From Bacteroidota bacterium (lineage in GTDB: Bacteria > Bacteroidota > Bacteroidia > Chitinophagales > Saprospiraceae): a stretch of DNA of 7,057 nucleotides. Below, piece by piece: positions 1 to 6,415 of this stretch; position 1 is the first letter of the stretch; the number at the start of each line of letters is the position of its first letter. The stretch lies in contig QQUB01000517.1 of NCBI GenBank assembly GCA_008501835.1, positions 1 to 7,057 on the forward strand, written 5' to 3'. Under the pieces are notes generated by a model. The model saw only the letters and a list, made by a program, of their open reading frames with translations, ran no database searches and was not told the DNA's origin. Made by a program: the position numbers and the translations under genes.

Positions 1-28
1 TTTGCGGTACGACTCTCTGTGTCTCCAT
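1..28 (-). CDS. Possible first codons of a gene cut by the window edge
   Basis: An ATG at 28-26 on the minus strand opens a frame reading METQRVVPQ up to the window edge, 59 nt after the GH97 stop. Nine codons are too few for any functional call. A strong Shine-Dalgarno-like AGGAGGAC lies at 70-63, but it is about 34 nt before this ATG, too far for normal use, and no ATG, GTG or TTG lies at a usual distance from it. Co-direction with GH97 makes a downstream operon gene plausible. The true start could also lie beyond the window. Confidence 0.2.
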
Positions 29-87
29 GATTGAATATAAAATTTTGATTAAAACGAATTTTGTCCTCCTACTTATAACCAACAGGT

Positions 88-2208
88 TTACTGCATCAAA
101 CTAATCGCCAGTCCTCCGCCGGGAGCCAGTTGGAAAGTCATTTCCTGGCCTTTGGTGATCTCTATCTTTTCGATATCCAGGCTCTGAGGATTGTCATCCC
201 AGTGAGCATCGGCACCGTCTTTATAGATCGCTGCCTGGTAGGTTTTTCCTTCTTCCAGAAAATCGAAGGTGATGGTAATCTCCCTTCCATTTTCATCCGT
301 TGCACTGCCAACGAACCAATTTCCGGTCTCACGCTCTTCTCTGGCAATGGTTACAAAATCACCAATTTCCCCATCCAGCACTTTGGTCTGTTCCCAATCC
401 ACACCCACATCACGGATAAACTGCAGAGCAGGATGGTCACCATAGTTTTCCGGAAGGTCACAAGCCATCTGTATCGGACCATATATCACGACATAAAGTG
501 CCAGCTGCTGGGCCAGAGTCGTCATTACACTGTTGTTTTCCCTCTGCTTGATAGGAAGGTCAAAAACCCCGGGCGTATAGTCGATCGGGCCGCTTAGCAT
601 ACGCGTAAAGGCTACAATTGGGATGTGCTCCGTCGGATTGCTGCCATCTTTTGACCAGGCATTGTATTCCTGTCCACGCAGTCCTTCCCGCGCAATAGCA
701 TTAGGTAAGGTTCTGCGGATTCCGGTGCCTTTGATCGGTTCATGAGCGTTGATGGCAATCTCATATTTGGCAGATGTTTCCAGTACCTTGCGGTAATGGT
801 TCACCATCCACTGGCCGTGGTGGTATTCTCCTTTAGGAATGATTTTTCCAACATACCCTGTTTTAACCGAATGAATACCCAGTCGCTGCATCAGGGCATA
901 GGCTGTATCCAGCTGCTGCTCATAGGTGCGAGGTGCTGAAGAAGTTTCGTGGTGCATGATGAGTTCCACTCCTTTCTCTCTACCATAACGAACTACTTCT
1001 TCCAGGTCGTAATCCGGATAAGGCGTGATGAAATCGAACACACCTTCCCGGTCTTCGAAACCTGCCCAGCGATCCCAGCCGGTATTCCATCCTTCTACCA
1101 ACAAGCCTCCGATATTATTGGCTGCCGCAAAATCGATATAGCGCTTGGCATTTTCGGTAGTTGCTCCGTGACCTACCTCTCCGGCATCACCACCGCCAAA
1201 GGAATTCATACTTTGAGTAATTTCATAATCCCATGTCGAAACGCCCAGGTGCATTTCCCACCAGATACCGACATATTTCATCGGTTCGAACCACGATACA
1301 TCCCCTAGTCTGTTGGGTTCGTTCATATTGACAATCAGGTTGGATTCGATCAGGTCTCCTGCCCGGTCAGCAATGTGAATCGTACGCCAGGGCGTCTTGA
1401 ACGGCAAGGCTCTCTTTACTTTGTACCCCAATCTGTCGGATCCCACAAGGCTACTGACGAGATCTAAATTTGCCGTATCAACCTTGAGCGTCATTCCGGA
1501 ATAATCGGTAAGGTTGGCTTCATGAATACTCAGATAAAGGCCATCCTCCGTTTTCAAAGTTACAGGAGTGTTGACTGAATTCTCGACAATATGTACTCTG
1601 CCGCTGTGACTATTCGGCACCAGATATTTGATGGCATCAATTCCTGATATTTTTGTGGTATTGTATTTATACTCGTAATTGTCCCAGTCGCCGGGAATCC
1701 ACCAGCAGGTATGGTCACCCGTCATATTGAACTCCGTAAATTCATCCATGATGATGAGTTCCTCAACACCTTCCCATTCCGGAAATTCATACCGGAAACC
1801 AATTCCGTCATCATAGGCCCTGAAATAGATCTTCAACTCACGATTTGGTGCATCAACTTCTTCCAGGTCCACAACCATTTCTTTGTAATGGTTAATCACT
1901 TCCCGTTGTTCTCCCCAGGGCATTTCCCATGTTTCATTGATTTCATTAAAATCAGCAGATTGGATAGCAAACCCTCCTTTTATCGCCTGCTGTTTCTGAA
2001 ATTCAAACCCCATTTTCGAAGTATCAATAGCTACATTTCCTCCATGTTTGACAACGTAAAACGGCACTCCAGCTCCGTTCAGGTCAAACTCAATACTAAT
2101 ATTGCCATCCGGTGAATCAATAATAAACCCCTCCGGTGAATTTGATTGACAGCTCGTAAGCATAAAAGCAACTGTCAGACTTAAAAGATAAAATATTGTT
2201 CTTTTCAT
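88..2208 (-). CDS. GH97 family alpha-glucosidase, SusB-like outer-membrane lipoprotein
   Basis: This 706-residue glycoside hydrolase of family 97 probably hydrolyses alpha-glucosidic bonds of starch-type oligosaccharides. The N-terminus is a lipoprotein signal with lipobox LTSC and Cys20, so it is probably anchored to the outer membrane, facing periplasm or surface. An N-terminal beta-sandwich spans about residues 27-295, a TIM barrel about 300-590 and a C-terminal beta domain about 600-706, the standard GH97 layout and length. Active-site blocks are visible: MHHETS with E421, AINAHEP with E490, AREGLRGQEYNAW with E508 and E514. These line up at a constant offset of 18 with SusB E439, E508, E526 and E532 as I recall that numbering. 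The block VKTGYVG (448-454) has no Asp where retaining GH97 enzymes carry the nucleophile, so an inverting calcium-dependent mechanism is inferred. E179 in WDNYEY may be a further calcium ligand. The gene lies 44 nt behind a small exported-protein gene and a response regulator; no SusC/SusD is in view. Family call is firm; substrate is inferred. Confidence 0.95.
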   Translation of the reverse strand: MKRTIFYLLSLTVAFMLTSCQSNSPEGFIIDSPDGNISIEFDLNGAGVPFYVVKHGGNVAIDTSKMGFEFQKQQAIKGGFAIQSADFNEINETWEMPWGEQREVINHYKEMVVDLEEVDAPNRELKIYFRAYDDGIGFRYEFPEWEGVEELIIMDEFTEFNMTGDHTCWWIPGDWDNYEYKYNTTKISGIDAIKYLVPNSHSGRVHIVENSVNTPVTLKTEDGLYLSIHEANLTDYSGMTLKVDTANLDLVSSLVGSDRLGYKVKRALPFKTPWRTIHIADRAGDLIESNLIVNMNEPNRLGDVSWFEPMKYVGIWWEMHLGVSTWDYEITQSMNSFGGGDAGEVGHGATTENAKRYIDFAAANNIGGLLVEGWNTGWDRWAGFEDREGVFDFITPYPDYDLEEVVRYGREKGVELIMHHETSSAPRTYEQQLDTAYALMQRLGIHSVKTGYVGKIIPKGEYHHGQWMVNHYRKVLETSAKYEIAINAHEPIKGTGIRRTLPNAIAREGLRGQEYNAWSKDGSNPTEHIPIVAFTRMLSGPIDYTPGVFDLPIKQRENNSVMTTLAQQLALYVVIYGPIQMACDLPENYGDHPALQFIRDVGVDWEQTKVLDGEIGDFVTIAREERETGNWFVGSATDENGREITITFDFLEEGKTYQAAIYKDGADAHWDDNPQSLDIEKIEITKGQEMTFQLAPGGGLAISLMQ

Positions 2209-2252
2209 GAATCTTAGATTTTGTGTTTAATGTACAGTTTTGTGAATTTAAT

Positions 2253-2900
2253 TTATTGCAAAAACTCAAAGGTTCCACAGTTATAAATGATCAACTCGTA
2301 GTGCTTCTGAGGGTTATGCCCGTCAATCAGGTTCAAAACAAATTTTTCTTTTTCAAAAAAGATATAGAAATCTGAAAGCAAGTATTTTTCTAATGGAATC
2401 TCAATGACCTTCCCATGATTATTCAGCATTACAAATCCATATAACTGCCCTTCTGCTGTGGATGAAATCAATCCAAGCTGGCCGTTGGGATGATGGTATT
2501 GATTCCCGGTAAAAGCCTGTGATAAGGTTATTCCGGAAATGAATTTTGAGGGCTGTTTACTGGAAATGACATGAAGATTTCCATTTTGGGTGATGATCTC
2601 GATCTTATCAACCTCAGGAAAATGGCAAAAGGCTCCCTTGACATGAACTTCTCTTTGGACCACCACACAGTCGGCCATTGAAAATACACGGTCTTCCCGG
2701 TAATTGTCGGGGCCAATAATCTCTTTGGGCTGAAAAGGCAAACTTTTAATTAAATTACCCTTGGAAGAAATTAAAAGTGAATCTTCAACTATCCTGTGTG
2801 CAATGAGTTCAGAGTGGAATGCAACAGGCTGAGAAAATAAACCCGTTAGAGGTAGTGTCAAAACAACTAAAATGGTCAGGATATTGAATAGCTTCATCAT
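2253..2900 (-). CDS. Exported protein of unknown function (215 aa)
   Basis: I do not recognise this family. The first 24 residues form a signal peptide (MMKLF, a hydrophobic stretch from about 6 to 22, then a likely cut near LFSQ-P), so the mature protein is probably periplasmic or secreted; there is no lipobox Cys. The remainder alternates short hydrophobic and polar stretches (for example 97-113, 153-170, 176-193) and looks mainly beta-stranded, with Cys at 78, 92 and 208. Two adjacent ATGs (2900 and 2897) could both serve as start. It follows the response-regulator gene by 26 nt and precedes GH97 by 44 nt, all in one direction with no visible terminator, so co-transcription is likely. That context is compatible with a sensing or envelope role, but nothing in the sequence proves one. 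Confidence 0.75.
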   Translation of the reverse strand: MMKLFNILTILVVLTLPLTGLFSQPVAFHSELIAHRIVEDSLLISSKGNLIKSLPFQPKEIIGPDNYREDRVFSMADCVVVQREVHVKGAFCHFPEVDKIEIITQNGNLHVISSKQPSKFISGITLSQAFTGNQYHHPNGQLGLISSTAEGQLYGFVMLNNHGKVIEIPLEKYLLSDFYIFFEKEKFVLNLIDGHNPQKHYELIIYNCGTFEFLQ

Positions 2901-2926
2901 TAGTTCTACAAGATACTATTTTTAGT

Positions 2927-3574
2927 TCAATCATCCAGCAGTCCAAATTCCAGGCATTTCCTTACAAGACCCGCAGTGTTCCTGACCCCGAGTTTCGAAA
3001 TGAGGTTCTTGCGGTGTGTTTCCACGGTCCCAAAACTGATAAACAATTCTTCGGCAATTTCCTTTGTAGTATATTCATTCACGATCAGCCCGAGAATTTG
3101 CTTTTCTCTGCGAGAGATCCTGGGTATGGCTTCTCCTGATTTTTTGGAGGTTTGCACTCCCCGGAAACTGGCAATGATCGTTTCCGTCACTTCTTTGCTG
3201 TAAAATGTTTGTCCTTCGTGAATAGTTCTAATTGCCTTGAGCAATTCCTCCTTGCCGGCATTTTTAAGCAGGTACCCCATAGCCCCTAATTTCAATAACT
3301 GCTGAATAAGGCTGGCTTCGTCCAGCATAGTGAGCATCAACACCTTTGTATCCGGAAATTTTTTACGGATATGCTTTAATGCCTCAAGGCCATCCATTTC
3401 CGGCATATTGACATCCATTATCACCATATCAATATTGGTTTCCGCTAATCTCTCAAGCGCCTCTTTGCCGTTATTGGCCTCAGCAATAACTTCAATGTCC
3501 GTCTGGTCCGACAGCATCAATTTAACTCCATCAATGACCAATTTGTGATCATCTACCAATAAAATTTTTATCAT
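2927..3574 (-). CDS. NarL/LuxR-type two-component response regulator
   Basis: This 215-residue cytoplasmic transcription factor is presumably switched by phosphotransfer from a histidine kinase. The receiver domain covers about residues 1-120: acidic pocket D8 and D9, phosphoacceptor D54 in VIMDVNMPEMDG, T82 and K104 (GYLLKNA). A linker runs from about 138 to 150. The LuxR/GerE helix-turn-helix covers about 151-212, with ISRREKQIL, TTKEIAEEL and the recognition segment SFGTVETHRKNLISKLGV. All key residues are present and the length is standard, so it should be functional. No kinase gene lies in this window, which makes it an orphan at least locally. It is probably the first gene of a unit with the 215-aa exported protein, possibly continuing into GH97. 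Only a poor -7 match (TACTTTCA at 3608-3601) is seen upstream. Regulation of the GH97 gene by this protein is a guess from proximity. Confidence 0.95.
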   Translation of the reverse strand: MIKILLVDDHKLVIDGVKLMLSDQTDIEVIAEANNGKEALERLAETNIDMVIMDVNMPEMDGLEALKHIRKKFPDTKVLMLTMLDEASLIQQLLKLGAMGYLLKNAGKEELLKAIRTIHEGQTFYSKEVTETIIASFRGVQTSKKSGEAIPRISRREKQILGLIVNEYTTKEIAEELFISFGTVETHRKNLISKLGVRNTAGLVRKCLEFGLLDD

Positions 3575-3633
3575 ATGAAGCGGATAATTCCCTGTAACTG
3601 TGAAAGTAATGCATCAAGAGCACCTTTAAAATT

Positions 3634-3684
3634 AAAAAAAGGAAGGGAAAATTGAAAATCTGAATTTCAATTCCCCCTTCCTTT
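3634..3684 (-). terminator. Strong intrinsic terminator after the two-gene exported unit
   Basis: Arms of 20 nt at 3684-3665 and 3657-3638 pair around a 7-nt loop. Read on the minus strand, the RNA starts AAAGGAAGGGGG and ends in UUCCCUUCCUUU followed by a U run, the classic form. Two positions are G·U pairs in the minus-strand RNA but would be A·C mismatches in plus-strand RNA, so the hairpin fits minus-strand transcripts better. It lies 40 nt after the stop at 3725 and separates the exported-protein unit from the response-regulator unit. Confidence 0.9.
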
Positions 3685-3724
3685 AAACATTTTTGGGACC
3701 TTAACCGCCAGTCATTTATTTTTC

Positions 3725-4756
3725 TTATTCAAAAAACACCTCCACTTTTCCAACGCCATCTACATGGGTATACCCAACGCCCATGCCTCCTGCAATACCC
3801 ATGGAAAAAGTTTTTCCGTAAGCCTGAACCCTGTAGGTTCCTCCACTGGATTGAGGTCTAAAAGTGGTTTCCATTACGTAGGTACCGGATTCCGTGTAAT
3901 CTACTTCCGAGAAATACATGACCGGAGCAACACTAATCAGGTCACTGTCTTTGTAGTATTTATCCACACCAGGTCCTTTAATGCGGATGCCAACTTCTGT
4001 CTGGCAATGCCCGTACCCTAATGCTCCCAAAGCATTGGTGGATAGGGTGAATCCGCCATCCAAAGTTATTCGAACCCGTACATTCTGAACTCCGGAAGGA
4101 ACATTGACATTTGCACCAAGAGCTCGTTTCGTCTCACACCCGGACGCCAAAGAAGCTGTAGCAAAGGAGGAGAATTCGGTTCCTCCCTGAAAACTGCCCT
4201 GGTATGCCCCTCCACTACAACTTGATCGTTCAAATCGTTCCGACAATTGATTGGCAGGAAAAACAGCAGGGGATTTTCCACTTTTGGAACCTGTCTTTTG
4301 TGATACAGGTTTAGCTCTGACTACCCGATCAAAACTCGTGTTACGGTTTACTTTTGGTGAATATTTCTGGAGTACACTTTTTTTCATGGCCACAAGCCCT
4401 TTGGCACTTTTCTGAAATTTATACTGAGGCAGTGCCCTTTGGATATCCGTCAAATAAGCATTTTGATCAAACCTGGCATTCTTGATAATTTTTGATCTGA
4501 AACCGGCATATTTCCGGTTAAAGTTTTGAATGGCCATGGTCTTGCTTCTGCCGGGAGCCAATCTTGCAACGGAATCAGCGGTGATTTGCATGCGCGCAAG
4601 TGTTTTGCGGTCAGCGGCAGATAAAGCCTTTTGGAATTGTGCATTCTTGGCATTGGCCATTCTTGCCAGTTGTTTCTTTTGGGAAGATGATATGGATTGT
4701 GTATAAGCTGCCGGATATAGAAATCCCAGGCACAATACGATTGCGATAACTCTCAT
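3725..4756 (-). CDS. Exported two-part protein of unknown function (343 aa)
   Basis: I do not recognise this family. I chose the ATG at 4756 because it begins a clean signal peptide (MRVIAIVLCLGFLYPAAYTQ, cut near residue 20) just after the previous gene ends; the longer open frame back to 5047 overlaps that gene and has no signal. The mature protein has two parts. Residues about 22-150 are helical and strongly basic, rich in Lys, Arg, Gln and Ala (SSQKKQLARMANAKNAQFQKAL, split here only for description, is typical). After a Ser/Lys/Pro linker (about 150-170), residues about 180-343 look beta-stranded and Gly-rich, with Cys at 180, 207 and 251 and repeated aromatic or Val strands (GTYVMETTFRPQ, GKVEVFFE at the C-terminus). 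The start is 44 nt after the 247-aa exported gene and the stop is followed by a terminator, so it is the last gene of a two-gene unit. A cell-surface or envelope-binding role is possible, but that is inference. Confidence 0.75.
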   Translation of the reverse strand: MRVIAIVLCLGFLYPAAYTQSISSSQKKQLARMANAKNAQFQKALSAADRKTLARMQITADSVARLAPGRSKTMAIQNFNRKYAGFRSKIIKNARFDQNAYLTDIQRALPQYKFQKSAKGLVAMKKSVLQKYSPKVNRNTSFDRVVRAKPVSQKTGSKSGKSPAVFPANQLSERFERSSCSGGAYQGSFQGGTEFSSFATASLASGCETKRALGANVNVPSGVQNVRVRITLDGGFTLSTNALGALGYGHCQTEVGIRIKGPGVDKYYKDSDLISVAPVMYFSEVDYTESGTYVMETTFRPQSSGGTYRVQAYGKTFSMGIAGGMGVGYTHVDGVGKVEVFFE

Positions 4757-4800
4757 AATATGATTGTTTTTGGATGTTAAAAAATGGGATGCGAAAAAGA

Positions 4801-5544
4801 TCAATAACACTGAGCAGCACCCTGCTGGATGGAAAAATTGCCTAAACCCTGAATTTGTATTTTCTGGTTGAGGGCTCTCATTGGGAAATTTAGAGGCTGC
4901 CCTTCCATATTCACGTTGAAGTAAGCTTGTCCGCCTTGTTCTATCACATTCCAGTTGGCGGAACCTGAAAACTGCATTGTTCTGCCAGGGTTCACTGCAC
5001 CGCCGCCACCACTTTCTTCGTAGAAAAGAGCAGTTCCATTGGGACAAAGGTGCATATACTGGGTGGACTGAACAAACATACCATTATGTGACTGGGTAAC
5101 CGTATAATAGAGTACACTCCCACTTAAGAGCTGCTTCCATTGTCCGCCTCCGGAGTTAAATTGCTGATTGTTGTTGGATTGCTGATAGTATTGATTATTC
5201 GCCTGTCCCTGGTATTGAGTCAGGGTACCGTTATTTTGAACATCATAACCAACCCCCATTTGCATAGCCTCATAGTGTATTTCAAGGTCTGCCAGGAAAG
5301 TTTCAGGGGCTTCAGCAAATTCCTCCAGACATTCAACGGTAAGTTCCTGAATATAACCGGGTTCATAAGCTAATGTAGGATCTTCTCCTTCCATTTCCAT
5401 ATCAACATACGCTAGAACGTGTTTGTATTTCAACTGGTAACTACCGATGGTGTACATGACATCTTCGGGTGAAAACTGTTGTTGAGCATTGGAACAACTT
5501 ATTGTAGAAAAGACGATGACTAAAGCAAAAATAAATGACTTCAT
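4801..5544 (-). CDS. Exported, possibly lipid-anchored protein with N/Q-rich linker (247 aa)
   Basis: Family not recognised. The start at 5544 (MKSFIFALVIVF) is preferred over the upstream GTG at 5601 because it gives a proper signal peptide and lies after a TAnnTTTG promoter motif at 5575-5568. The signal ends STISCSNAQQQ: Cys17 could be a loose lipobox, or signal peptidase I could cut after SNA. Residues about 24-98 are acidic and helical (EGEDPTLAYEPGY, VECLEEFAEAPETF). A linker rich in Asn, Gln and Tyr follows (about 103-130). Residues about 135-247 form a beta-type domain beginning GQWKQLLSGSVLYY, with LCPNGTALFY, SGSANWNVIEQGGQAYFNV and the C-terminal AAQCY. The LCPNGT plus W-V-GGQ pattern resembles small beta-barrel domains of unknown function seen as C-terminal modules in bacterial exported proteins; that comparison is from memory. 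It is probably co-transcribed with the 343-aa gene 44 nt downstream. Confidence 0.78.
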   Translation of the reverse strand: MKSFIFALVIVFSTISCSNAQQQFSPEDVMYTIGSYQLKYKHVLAYVDMEMEGEDPTLAYEPGYIQELTVECLEEFAEAPETFLADLEIHYEAMQMGVGYDVQNNGTLTQYQGQANNQYYQQSNNNQQFNSGGGQWKQLLSGSVLYYTVTQSHNGMFVQSTQYMHLCPNGTALFYEESGGGGAVNPGRTMQFSGSANWNVIEQGGQAYFNVNMEGQPLNFPMRALNQKIQIQGLGNFSIQQGAAQCY

Positions 5545-5567
5545 GGCTTGTATTTTTTTGTTTAATA

Positions 5568-5575
5568 CAAAGCTA
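5568..5575 (-). promoter_or_regulatory. Bacteroidota-type -7 promoter motif TAGCTTTG
   Basis: TAGCTTTG matches the Bacteroidota -7 consensus TAnnTTTG. It lies 23 nt before the ATG at 5544, leaving a short leader. No clear TTTG -33 element is seen at the usual distance, so the call is moderate. It supports the 5544 start and independent transcription of the two exported genes. Confidence 0.5.
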
Positions 5576-5643
5576 ATGGCATTCATTCCGCGAGACATCA
5601 CTGAAAAAGTAGAATTGAAAAAATACCAGAATTCAGGGATATG

Positions 5644-6249
5644 TTAATTTGACCTGCCAAACCACCTGTTTACCATTTCCTTATAGTCCAGATATTCTCT
5701 GCTATTGTTCTTACTTAAATAAGATTCTTCCAATCGAATCTGTATCGAGATACTGACAAAACTGACAAGCCCCAGTCCGAAACTCAACATATTGGGCATC
5801 AACAGAAAGAAACCCAAATAGGAAATCAAAATCCCCAGAAAAATCGGGTTTCTTGAAACGGAGAACAACCCTTGAGTAATCAATTCATTTTTTTCTGAAT
5901 AATCAATGCCTATCCTCCATGATTGTCTCATTTGCATCTGGGCAATAAATATCCAGATCATGGCCAGTAAGGAGATTACGAAACCAGCAATTTTTAACGT
6001 ACTATTTTCCTCGAGGTAAGGAACCGGAACGAGATAATCATAATACTTCCCGCCAAAGGCATAAAGAAATGTCATTCCCAAAATTGAATAAACGATTGCT
6101 GAAAACACCATTGCATTGAATCCCTGGGCTGTATCATCATTTTTGAGTTTCATGGGATTGATGCCGGTTTGTTTATAGAGCAGGTAGGAACGAAATAGGA
6201 TGACCAATCCGTAAAAGAAGAGCACGAATATTAAAACGAGTAATTTCAT
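5644..6249 (-). CDS. Integral-membrane SAM-dependent methyltransferase, ICMT/PEMT-like
   Basis: This 201-residue inner-membrane protein belongs to the isoprenylcysteine carboxyl methyltransferase / phospholipid methyltransferase superfamily, which transfers methyl groups from S-adenosylmethionine to lipid or lipid-linked acceptors. Hydrophobic segments lie at about 1-24, 45-66, 84-104, 136-153 and 155-172. The signature C-terminal half is present: MRQSWRIGI (107-115), ELITQGLFSVSRNP (122-135, the cofactor-binding block), then RLEESYLSKNNSREYLDYKEMVNRWF (split: EE at 174-175, Y186, RW at 195-196). The usual RHP motif reads RNP (133-135) here. Bacteria have no prenylated CaaX proteins, so the substrate is unknown and ICMT is only a fold name. 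The gene is preceded by a palindrome and two -7 motifs, and by a Fur-family gene upstream. Some bacterial relatives sit near metal genes, which would fit, but the link is inferred. Confidence 0.85.
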   Translation of the reverse strand: MKLLVLIFVLFFYGLVILFRSYLLYKQTGINPMKLKNDDTAQGFNAMVFSAIVYSILGMTFLYAFGGKYYDYLVPVPYLEENSTLKIAGFVISLLAMIWIFIAQMQMRQSWRIGIDYSEKNELITQGLFSVSRNPIFLGILISYLGFFLLMPNMLSFGLGLVSFVSISIQIRLEESYLSKNNSREYLDYKEMVNRWFGRSN

Positions 6250-6265
6250 GGTTTTGATTTTGGGG

Positions 6266-6273
6266 CAAAATTA
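6266..6273 (-). promoter_or_regulatory. Bacteroidota-type -7 promoter motif TAATTTTG for the methyltransferase gene
   Basis: TAATTTTG matches TAnnTTTG and lies 16 nt before the ATG at 6249. A second match, TAACTTTG, lies at 6306-6299 and overlaps the palindrome. The TTTG of that second motif is 25 nt upstream of the first, a little long for a -33 element. One or both could drive the methyltransferase gene. Confidence 0.5.
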
Positions 6274-6285
6274 TGGGGGTTTGGG

Positions 6286-6300
6286 TGCAACCTGGTTGCA
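6286..6300. promoter_or_regulatory. Perfect 7-1-7 palindrome, candidate operator for a Fur-family repressor
   Basis: TGCAACCTGGTTGCA is a perfect inverted repeat with a one-base centre. Its outer part has the form TGCAA-N5-TTGCA, similar in layout to boxes bound by some Fur-family repressors (nickel or zinc responsive members). It lies 36 nt before the methyltransferase ATG, just upstream of the TAATTTTG motif and overlapping TAACTTTG, where bound repressor would block RNA polymerase. The adjacent gene encodes a Fur-family protein. Binding is inferred, not shown. Confidence 0.45.
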
Positions 6301-6306
6301 AAGTTA

Positions 6307-6414
6307 TGACGGACAGGAGTCCGTTGCTTTGATCCGTGTACGTCAGGGATGTCGTAACGAACATGTAGGGGGTGGCGGACAGGAGTCCTTTGCCTCTGCC
6401 AGACTAAAGTCCGG
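6307..6414. repeat. REP-like cluster of four small tetraloop hairpins
   Basis: Four short inverted repeats with 4-nt loops follow each other. 6309-6324 is a perfect 6-bp stem (ACGGAC-AGGA-GTCCGT). 6339-6356 is a 7-bp stem with one mismatch and loop GGGA. 6377-6388 is GGAC-AGGA-GTCC. 6399-6414 is CCAGAC-TAAA-GTCCGG, which pairs fully with one G·U in minus-strand RNA. Units at 6307-6327 and 6373-6393 are direct repeats matching at 19 of 21 positions, 66 nt apart. GGTTGCAA flanks the block at 6294-6301 and 6421-6428. The cluster begins right at the fur stop codon. This is typical of REP or BIME elements placed after genes. Confidence 0.6.
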
Positions 6415-6415
6415 G

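Noticed and set aside
77..88. Small hairpin AACC-AACA-GGTT at the GH97 stop
   Set aside because: The stem is 4 bp and no U run follows, so it is not a credible terminator.
949..1308. Plus-strand frames antisense to GH97, including the ones at 130-597 and 1711-2115
   Set aside because: They mirror codon use of a strongly supported glycosidase gene and have no recognisable domain or signal.
3601..3608. TACTTTCA as promoter -7 motif of the response regulator
   Set aside because: One mismatch to TAnnTTTG and no -33 element at a suitable distance; kept only as a remark in the gene entry.
4757..5047. N-terminal extension of the 343-aa exported protein to a 440-residue frame
   Set aside because: It overlaps the 247-aa exported gene in another frame, has no signal peptide at its start and places the clear signal peptide at residue 98.
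5545..5601. GTG-started extension of the 247-aa exported protein
   Set aside because: It puts 19 residues before a normal signal peptide and covers the TAGCTTTG promoter motif.
5617..5637. Possible terminator after the methyltransferase gene
   Set aside because: A U-rich run follows CCTGAATTCTGG, but the stem has only two or three pairs with a mismatch, too weak to call.
6307..6393. CRISPR-like pair of direct repeats
   Set aside because: Only two copies, 19/21 identical, with a 45-nt structured spacer that itself forms a hairpin; REP-type repeats explain it better.
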